45,876 nucleotides of DNA from Massilia frigida. GTDB taxonomy: Bacteria; Pseudomonadota; Gammaproteobacteria; Burkholderiales; Burkholderiaceae_D. The stretch covers positions 1-45,876 of the forward strand of contig NZ_WHJG01000051.1 of NCBI RefSeq assembly GCF_011682175.1, written 5' to 3'. Positions 1-5,404 of this stretch are shown here, piece after piece. The notes under the pieces were generated by a model. That model did not search any database. It was not told the origin of the DNA and saw only the letters and a program-made list of their open reading frames with translations. Each line of letters starts with the position of its first letter. The stretch's first letter is position 1. A program made the translations under genes and the position numbers.

Positions 1-1
1 C

Positions 2-67
2 GAGATGGTTGACGCCGGCGAGAAGGTACGCAAGGCGCTGGCCGACAAGGGATTCGCACCGCGTTGA
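2..67 (+). CDS. C-terminal end of an unknown gene, cut by the window edge
   Basis: One frame is open from the window edge to a TGA at 65-67 and gives 21 residues ending KGFAPR. The base composition and the Lys/Ala/Glu-rich helix-like sequence look coding, but too little remains to name a family. The gene-free repeat region begins directly after it, so it is probably the last gene of a unit that lies to the left. Confidence 0.45.
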   Translation, partial: EMVDAGEKVRKALADKGFAPR

Positions 68-159
68 CGCGCCGAGCCGCAGCCTTAAGAACATAGGAAT
101 CTTAATATGTTCGGTAACGCGAACCGGCGATTCCTATCTATTTGGTAACAACGCCCCAC

Positions 160-237
160 GCAACCGATTTGCACCCTCATGCAACCACGTGCCACCGCGT
201 TGCAACCATAAGCCACGGGATGCAACCAAATGCAACC
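160..237 (+). repeat. Eight helically phased GCAACC-like repeats (iteron candidate)
   Basis: The motif GCAACC starts at 160, 181, 202, 222 and 232. Degenerate copies (GCACCC, GCCACC, GCCACG) sit exactly between them at 171, 191 and 212. The eight units are therefore spaced 10-11 bp, about one helical turn each, and all point the same way. Most exact copies are preceded by T or C, giving TGCAACC. Such spacing puts every site on one face of DNA, as expected for cooperative binding of a replication initiator or repressor. The binding protein is unknown. Confidence 0.6.
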
Positions 238-480
238 GTTCGCCTGCGGGAAGCGCCCTGGCAAAGGCACGACAGATATGAATACAAAACCCTGCGGGTT
301 TGGCATTCATATCCGTGCCAAAGGGAGTCCCTTTGAAACCCAGGCCATGGCGATAGTACGCGCTGACCGGGCCGCACTACGTCGGCAGGAAGTCAGCACT
401 ACCCAACCACCTCCAAGCCATCCCAAGCGTCCCAACTCGGCCGCTGTGCATCGACAACGTCAGCACAGTGAGCTTGGTGC

Positions 481-558
481 TGTCGATTATTTGTCGATAC
501 CACATGCCAGGACGCGGTATCGACAGGACATCGACAGGACATCGACAGCATATCGACA
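481..558. repeat. TCGACA array with exact 11-bp period
   Basis: TCGACA occurs at 520, 531, 542 and 553, spaced exactly 11 bp. The opposite orientation TGTCGA occurs at 481 and 492, again 11 bp apart. A further direct copy lies at 451. The arrangement is two inverted half-arrays flanking about 20 bp. It is unrelated in sequence to the array at 160-237. Iterons or an operator for a plasmid replication or partition protein are the likeliest readings. Confidence 0.6.
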
Positions 559-710
559 AGTCAAAATAAAATGGAGAAGGACAAGAACGAAAATTCTCTA
601 ATGCAGGATAGGCTAAGGCCGGGATTTGCCCGGACAAATCTGCATGCTTGACGGCGTGGTAGGAGCAACGCAGCAGGGAAACAGCCAGATCACCCCCCCA
701 GTCCCGGTTT

Positions 711-750
711 GCATGCGGTGGAAGGTAAAAACTCGCCTTCCATCGCATGC
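711..750. repeat. Hairpin with 15-bp arms
   Basis: The arm at 711-725 (GCATGCGGTGGAAGG) pairs with 736-750 with a single G-A change that becomes a wobble pair in RNA, around a 10-base A-rich loop. No T tract follows, so a simple terminator is unlikely. It could be a cruciform-forming recombination or replication site. Confidence 0.4.
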
Positions 751-962
751 CTGAGCGTGTTTCGTCCTCGGCCGTCAAGGGTTCGCTGCGCCGCTGCGCG
801 CCCCTGACTGCGCCCGCGCCGCCCATCCGCCACCTCGTGCCAGAAAAGCCTTGCCTCGCGCGTGCGCGCAAGCCAGAATGCGTGTCTAGGGAAATTTGCA
901 ACAATGCAGGTGCGGCATCTGAATTTAGCTGCTGCAAGTGGTTGATTGGACTAGGAAAGTAG

Positions 963-1337
963 CGAAATTTAGGGGAAGTCGCGTCAGGCGGGCGATATAT
1001 CCAAAGTGATCCGATCAGTCTAGCTGGGGGTATCAATACATATGCCTATGTTGGCGGCAATCCCTTGTCCTACAGTGATCCGCTGGGGTTCCTCGAATTG
1101 CCGTCACTTCCTCAAGGTGTCGTAAATTTCTCGGGCGAGATGGGTGACGCAATTCTTTTTGGGCAAGGAGAGAGATTGCGTGATCTCTTCGACGTTAACG
1201 GCGGGGTTGATAAGTGCTCCCCTGAATACAGCCTCGACCCCGCCCGCTGGCTGGCTGACACCCTTGAAGCACTTCCCACGTGCCCTAATAGCAGGATCGA
1301 CTCGCTGCTACCGTTCACTAACTCTACGCAGGTCTGA
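963..1337 (+). pseudogene. Rhs-family protein remnant: core end and start of variable tip
   Basis: The frame shows the hallmark end of an Rhs core: [14 protein letters not shown], then [19 protein letters not shown], positions about 982-1095. This is where the conserved shell gives way to the variable C-terminal toxin. Past it, [20 protein letters not shown] resembles the usual first stretch of an Rhs tip. The frame then runs into unrelated sequence and stops at 1337. The whole N-terminal shell (normally more than 1000 residues) is absent, so this cannot make a functional toxin. Rhs proteins are contact-dependent toxins often delivered by type VI secretion, which fits the vgrG island further along. 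Confidence 0.7.
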
Positions 1338-1372
1338 CGACTGATGAAAGGTGGCTGCGCTGGCCGCTTACC

Positions 1373-1666
1373 ATGGATCAGCCGGAGGACAACTTAGACA
1401 ACGCCTTTATCGCGGATCGGATCGTCACCGAGCTGAGGGAAGCAAAAACCTGTCCGCAATTCCTGTTTGCAACGCATAACGCAAACATTCCTGTGTTTGG
1501 CGATGCTGAGTGGATCGGTGTTTTTACGGCCGCAGAGAACCAAGGATGTCTCGGGCTGGAAGCACAAGGCTCGATTGACGTGCCGGTGATCCGCGATCAG
1601 GTGGCCGGCATTCTGGAAGGTGGCCGTGATGCCTTCATCCAGCGCAAGGAAAAGTACGAGTTCTGA
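1373..1666 (+). pseudogene. C-terminal fragment of an SMC/ABC-like AAA ATPase
   Basis: The fragment begins at a Walker B plus D-loop type motif (MDQPEDNLDN; the family normally has a hydrophobic run before DQPEDNLD). It continues with FLFATHNANIPVFGDAEW, whose His matches the H-loop of ABC/SMC-type ATPases. No Walker A region is present. The in-frame sequence upstream (WLRWPLT) does not look like the family, so the break lies near 1365. Probably the tail of a defence or DNA-repair type ATPase left by recombination next to the Rhs remnant. It cannot hydrolyse ATP by itself. Confidence 0.6.
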
Positions 1667-1747
1667 TGCAGCCCTACCTTCTGCCCTGATAATCGGGAGG
1701 TCTGCCTTGTAGCGGCGTTTTCCTCCCTGATTGCCCGCAGTCTTTCA

Positions 1748-1778
1748 CCGCCTCGCCATGCGAGGCGGCTTTCTTTTC
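1748..1778 (+). terminator. Rho-independent terminator
   Basis: A perfect 9-bp stem (CCGCCTCGC at 1748-1756, GCGAGGCGG at 1760-1768) has a 3-base loop and is followed by CTTTCTTTTC. It lies between the convergent ATPase remnant and the toxin gene and would end rightward transcripts. Confidence 0.8.
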
Positions 1779-1781
1779 GGG

Positions 1782-2111
1782 TTACGAAAACAGCTCGGAG
1801 TGTGTTCCGCTGCGGACGAACACCACCAAGCCATGCTTGCCGGTGTCGTCGAGCGTGTAGATCAGCAGGAAGTCGCCGCCGATGTGGCATTCGCGATGGC
1901 CTACCCAGTCGCCCGTCAGCAGGTGATCCAGCCACTCAGGCGGCAGCGGGCCATTGTTGGCCGTCAGCAGCGTCATCGCTTCCTTGAGCCGGTTCATGTC
2001 GTACCTGCCAGAGTGCGACAGGCGCTGCCAGTCCTTGAGGAATTCTTTGGTGTAGTCCGAGGCGCGCGGCAGGCTCGCCCGTTTACTTGAGGCTGGCTTT
2101 TTCGAGGTCAT
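1782..2111 (-). CDS. yafQ: YafQ/RelE-superfamily mRNA interferase toxin
   Basis: A 109-residue basic protein. Features of the YafQ branch of the RelE/ParE fold include YTKEFLKDWQRLSHSGRYDM near the N-terminus, then LPPEWLDHLLTGDWVGHRECHI and a C-terminal FVRSGTHSELF. Family members cut mRNA on the translating ribosome. The conserved histidines (VGHRECH and GTHSELF) correspond to catalytic residues of YafQ. It overlaps the 3' end of the antitoxin gene by about 29 bases, so translation is probably coupled. ATG at 2111 is preferred to the TTG three bases earlier. The pair most likely stabilises the replicon. Confidence 0.85.
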   Translation of the reverse strand: MTSKKPASSKRASLPRASDYTKEFLKDWQRLSHSGRYDMNRLKEAMTLLTANNGPLPPEWLDHLLTGDWVGHRECHIGGDFLLIYTLDDTGKHGLVVFVRSGTHSELFS

Positions 2112-2364
2112 CAATCAAGGCGTCGGTGTTGGCGAAGCGAGCGCGGCGGCTCTTAATGATCTCGTTGGCCTCAGCCATTGCAGCGCGGCTGCTGGCATTC
2201 GGTGCCTTGATCGCAAACGGTAGTTCTTTGTCGGCGACAACGCGGGTCAGGAAAACACGGATCGCATCGGAGACGGTCAGGCCCATCGATGCCAGCGTTT
2301 CCGCAGCCTGCGTCTTGACGTTTTCGTCCACGCGGACGTGAACCATAGTGGTGGTAGCAGCCAT
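2083..2364 (-). CDS. dinJ: DinJ/RelB-family antitoxin
   Basis: A 93-residue protein. The N-terminal ribbon-helix-helix segment MVHVRVDENVKTQAAETL, followed by MGLTVSDAIRVFLTRVVADKELPF, is characteristic of RelB/DinJ antitoxins. The C-terminal third, rich in charge, would wrap the YafQ toxin. ATG at 2364 is chosen because a strong ribosome site (AAAGGAGG) lies just upstream on the minus strand. The gene precedes the toxin gene, as usual. A sigma70 promoter with a palindrome over its -10 box lies upstream (2391-2424), the expected autoregulatory operator. Confidence 0.9.
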   Translation of the reverse strand: MAATTTMVHVRVDENVKTQAAETLASMGLTVSDAIRVFLTRVVADKELPFAIKAPNASSRAAMAEANEIIKSRRARFANTDALIDDLEKASLK

Positions 2365-2390
2365 GATGGCCTCCTTTAGCGACTGATTGA

Positions 2391-2424
2391 GATACATTGT
2401 ATCGCAAATTTACCGCCGCTGCAA
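2391..2424 (-). promoter_or_regulatory. Promoter and operator of the dinJ-yafQ operon
   Basis: On the minus strand, TTGCAG (2419-2424) and TACAAT (2396-2401) are separated by exactly 17 bp. The palindrome GATACATTGTATC (2391-2403) covers the -10 box, as expected for an operator bound by the ribbon-helix-helix antitoxin. Confidence 0.75.
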
Positions 2425-2453
2425 GGCGAGTCAAAGTCTGGTTTGTAGTCATT

Positions 2454-2477
2454 ATGTAGGTATATATATACCTACAT
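2454..2477. repeat. Perfect 24-bp palindrome
   Basis: The half-site ATGTAGGTATAT is followed directly by its reverse complement, giving a gapless A/T-rich palindrome. A partial echo (CATATATACATAAT) follows. It lies about 30 bp upstream of the dinJ -35 box and just before the IS6-like element. It could be a distal operator or a cruciform-prone site. Confidence 0.6.
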
Positions 2478-2550
2478 ATATACATAATTATAAGCGGTTC
2501 GCTTTGTTTCTCGCTTGCGCGGCCATTCCTCGGGCAATGCACTCTCGCTC

Positions 2551-3396
2551 GGGTACTGTCAACTTGGCGGAGCGTGGCGGTTTTTGTAAACTGCTGGCAT
2601 GACACCCACCCAACGTTACCTCGGCTTTCGCTTCCCACACACACCACATCATCAGCTACGTCGTATGGCTGTACTTCCGATTTTCGCTGAGTTTTCGCGA
2701 CATTGAGGAACTGATGGCCAGTCGCGGCATTTTCGTGACATATGAGACGATCCGCCAATGGACGTTGAAGTTCGGTCAGCGATATGCCAATGAACTGCGC
2801 CGGCGTCAGCCGCGGCGCGGCGACAAATAGCATCTCGACGAGGTCGTGCTCACCATCAAGGGCAAACATTACTATCTCTGGCGCGCTGTCGACCAGGATG
2901 GCCATACGCTGGACGTCCTTGTTCAAAGCAGGCACAACCGCCAGGCCGCCAAACGGTTCTTTCGTAAGCTGCTCACGGGCCTGTGTTATGCACCAAGGGT
3001 GCTGGTTACGGACAAATTGAAAAGCTATGCGGCCGCCAAGGTGCAGATCATGCCCGGTGTCGAGCATCGCCAGTACAAAGGTTTGAACAATCGTGCCGAG
3101 CTATCACACCAGCCAACGCGACAACGAGAACGGCAGATGCGCCGCTTCAAATCACCTGGCCATGCACAGCGTTTCCTGTCGGCTCATGGCCCTATCAACA
3201 ACGCCTTCCGGTGTCAGCGTAATCAGTTGTCGGCGCAGCAATATCGTCACGTCCGCACTCAAGCATTCTCACTCTGGAACCGGGTAACCGATGTAGCGAT
3301 GAACGGATAATTTACAGCATCTCAAGATCTCAATACAGCCGGATCGAGCCGACTTTCCCCTGCTTCCGCCTTCGATTCAACAAGTTGACAGTACCC
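2551..3396 (+). mobile_element. IS6-family-like insertion sequence, decayed
   Basis: The element is bounded by perfect 16-bp inverted repeats: GGGTACTGTCAACTTG at 2551-2566 and its complement at 3381-3396. The 846-bp length and single transposase are typical of the IS6 family. The flanking octamers TCTCGCTC and TTGCGTGG do not match, so no target duplication remains. This is common for IS6 elements, which move by cointegrates and flank deletions. The right end sits inside a Tn3 transposase fragment. Confidence 0.85.
2599..3310 (+). pseudogene. IS6-family DDE transposase, frameshifted and with a nonsense codon
   Basis: The reading starts MTPTQRYLGFRF and then needs a +1 shift within the CA-rich run near 2640-2650 to continue as ISYVVWLYFRFSLSFRDIEELM. 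A TAG at 2828-2830 replaces the usual Trp of GDKWHLDEV. After it the frame is open to 3310. The catalytic triad is visible: Asp in HLDEV, Asp in LVTDKLKSY and Glu in NNRAELSHQPTR, plus YYLWRAVDQDG. With two lesions it should be inactive in this copy, although a full-length transposase elsewhere could still act on the intact ends. Confidence 0.85.
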
Positions 3397-3690
3397 TTGC
3401 GTGGCCCGTTCAAGGTACACGGTATTCCACAGCACGATAGCAACCGTCACTAGGCCCCGTCCGCTGACTCGGTAGCGCTGCTGCTCGAAGCTCCGATCCC
3501 GGATCTCGCCGAGCCGGTGGATGAAGACCGCCCTCGCCGAGGCGTTACGCGCTTCGCCCTTGTTCAAACCCGCCTGCACACGTCGGCGCAGTTCCATTCT
3601 TTGCAGCCAGTCCAAAATGAACAGCGTCAGTTCGATGCGCCCCAGCTCGCGCAGCGCGATCGCCAAGCCGTTCTGGCGCGGATACCGTCA
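3397..3690 (-). pseudogene. C-terminal fragment of a Tn3-family transposase
   Basis: The minus strand reads [35 protein letters not shown] and [19 protein letters not shown]. These are the C-terminal catalytic region of Tn3 transposases, including the last catalytic Glu in the LWNTVYLE motif. The IS6-like element replaces the natural end after ERATQG, and the upstream side joins an unrelated transposase near 3690. It is not the same protein as the intact transposase at 5405-8398, which differs clearly in sequence, so it comes from a second, lost Tn3 transposon. Confidence 0.8.
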
Positions 3691-4201
3691 GGCGGAAAAC
3701 TAGCGATCCAGTCCACGATACGCGAACGTGGCTTGGCACGGTGATCCTGGCGGTTGTAGCGCAGCAGATAGCGTATCAGCCAGTCGTTGGCCAGCTGTCC
3801 GGTCTCCGGCATGTGGAAATGGTACAGCATCTCCTGGGCGTCTTTGACGGTGCGAAACGGGCGCTCGACCTTGCCCTTCGAACGCACCGTAACCCTCTCA
3901 CCGTCCTTGCCCGCTGGGATGTGGGTCCGCCACTCGCCCCCCAGCGCCTACATTATGTTCTGGAACACCCCGCTCTTGGCAACCGGGCCATTGATTCGCT
4001 CTCGGTCTTCGCCGCCATCGCATTGAACAGGAAGCGCAACCCGATTCCGCGTCTTCGCTGTAGATGCAGCGGTATTCGAGAAAGGACACACCGCTCCGGT
4101 CGTCGACCACGCTGTACAGCATCAAGGTGGGCTCGCCCCTGGACGGGTCTACCTAGGACGGCGCCTCGATGAGCTTCAAATCAGAAGGCGACATGTCGAA
4201 C
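3691..4201 (-). pseudogene. Decayed DDE (rve-domain) transposase
   Basis: Pieces of an integrase-core transposase are recognisable on the minus strand: FDMSPSDLKLIEAPS, then a stop, then LMLYSVVDDRSGVSFLEYRC with a catalytic-core Asp, NGPVAKSGVFQ, another stop, and GKVERPFRTVKDAQEMLYHF near the end. The frame is broken after SEDAESG, where one more G in the GGG run (forward CCC at 4040-4042) would restore LRFLFNAMAAK. Internal sequence is missing as well, so this is true decay. Its 5' end is cut by the IS66 remnant at 4202. Confidence 0.75.
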
Positions 4202-5350
4202 GTAAGGGCTCCACAAACCCCAGCCTATTCAGTTGGGTAGATCGCTGGTTAAATCGGGGGTATGCAAATCCTTCACATTCCACGGCAGCAGCGCCTCCAC
4301 GTCCTCCACGGTTGTCGCCGAAGGCAGGTCGCGCAGCACACGCCGCAGCCACGTGTAAGGCTCTACTCCGTTCGCCTTGGCCGTCTCCAGCACCGAGTAG
4401 ATGACGGCGCTGGCGTTGGCACCAGCCACCGTGTCGCTGAACAGCCATGCCTTGCGGCCGACGACGAACGGGCGGATCGTATTTTCGGCGCGGTTGTTGT
4501 CGATCGGCAGGTCGCCGCGTTCCGTGTAACGCGTCAGGCGCGGCCAGCAATCGCGCAGGTACGACAGCGCCGTGCCGAGCGCGCTTTTCGGCGTCACACC
4601 CGGCAACGTCTTGTCGAGCCAGGTCCGCAGCGCCGCCAGCGTCGGCACGCCATGGGTTTGCCGTGCCAGCAGGCGCGTGGCTTCATCGGCGTCCTTGTGG
4701 TCGCGCTCGACGCCGTACAGCTTGCCGATCATTGCGACGGCCTCGTCGGCCAGCCCGCGCTTGCCTTTCGGCTGCACTTTGACGGCGTCGACGAACCGGC
4801 GGCGCACATGCGCCCAGCACACCAGCTGCTCGATGCCGTCGGTGCGCATCAGCTCGTTATAGCCGCTGTAGCCGTCGGTCATCACATAGCCCCGATAGTC
4901 GTGCAGCAGGCGCACCGGCACCTGCCCGCCGCAGCTCGCATCGTAGTCGAACACCACCACCGGCCGTCCCGGCGGCCCGCCCGTCTGCACCCACATATAG
5001 CTGTTCGAGGTCGGCGCCTTGCCAAGCTCCTTGAGTACCTGCACCACGGTTTCATCGACGTGCAGGAACGCGCCTTCGAGCAAGGCGTCGCGCATCAGGT
5101 TGAGCAAGGGCTGCAGCACGCCGGCCGCGCCGATGACCCAACGCGCCAGCGTCTGGCGCGGCACCGTCACGCCATGCCGGCCCAGCACGTATTCGAAGCG
5201 GGCCAGCGGCAGGCCGTCGATGAACTTGACCACCAGCAGCATGGCCAGCAGGTCGGCGCTGGCGTTGCTTTTTGGCAGAGGCTGGGGCGGCAGGGCCGCC
5301 GTCACCGGCGCGTGCACGCTGCCGGGGCAGCCGTAGCGCTTGCGGATGTG
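4202..5350 (-). mobile_element. IS66-family element, right part only
   Basis: The end at 4202 begins GTAAGGGCTCC; IS66 elements typically start GTAAG. It lies just beyond the stop of the tnpC-like gene and abruptly interrupts the DDE transposase remnant. The other end is missing because the Tn3-family transposon starts at 5351 inside the transposase gene, so tnpA, tnpB and the first part of tnpC are lost. Confidence 0.75.
4229..5350 (-). pseudogene. tnpC: IS66 transposase TnpC, N-terminus removed by transposon insertion
   Basis: The frame is open from the transposon border (5350) to the stop at 4229. The reading starts within the zinc-binding region (RKRYGCPGS, normally CxxC) and then gives LPKSNASADLLAMLLVVKF, the usual start of the catalytic region. 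DDE residues are visible: Asp in LHVDETVV, Asp in VMTDGYSGYN and Glu in NNRAENTIRP. IS66 TnpC proteins are about 500 residues; about 370 remain. The GTG at 5317 allows a 362-residue product but is not the native start. Presumed inactive. Confidence 0.85.
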
Positions 5351-5388
5351 GGGGTTTGAGGTGCAGTGGAACGGAAAACCGGGTTTAG
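5351..5388 (+). repeat. Left terminal inverted repeat of the Tn3-family transposon
   Basis: Begins GGGGTTTGAGGTGCAGTGGA. Compared with the complement of 13539-13576 it differs at positions 6 and 8 and near the inner end, with a 27-base identical block from position 9. GGGG at the tip and 38-bp length are normal for Tn3 elements. The tnpA stop lies 17 bp inside. Confidence 0.9.
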
Positions 5389-5404
5389 GGCTAGGTTCGC
5401 TGGC

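Larger units (their letters stand above)
68..962. other. 895-bp gene-free stretch with repeats
   Basis: The open frames here have atypical codon use and no recognisable domain; I take them as chance. The stretch holds two different phased repeat arrays (160-237 and 481-558), a 15-bp hairpin (711-750) and short inverted repeats such as GAACATA/TATGTTC near 88-111. This density of repeats without genes is typical of a plasmid origin or other cis-acting control region. Confidence 0.5.

Noticed and set aside
160..558. Protein-coding origin of the phased repeats
   Set aside because: The 10-11 bp spacing breaks the triplet frame, so the periodicity cannot come from a repeated peptide.
377..1036. 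A 219-codon open frame on the minus strand
   Set aside because: It covers the repeat array and the Rhs remnant, with no recognisable domain. Kept as non-coding.
2171..3067. A 298-codon open frame on the minus strand
   Set aside because: It overlaps the antitoxin gene and the IS6-like element; no domain and no ribosome site. It spans an element border, so it cannot be an old gene.
4262..5359. A 365-codon open frame on the plus strand
   Set aside because: It is antisense to the IS66 transposase and crosses the transposon border; His/Arg/Gln-rich composition shows it is a shadow.
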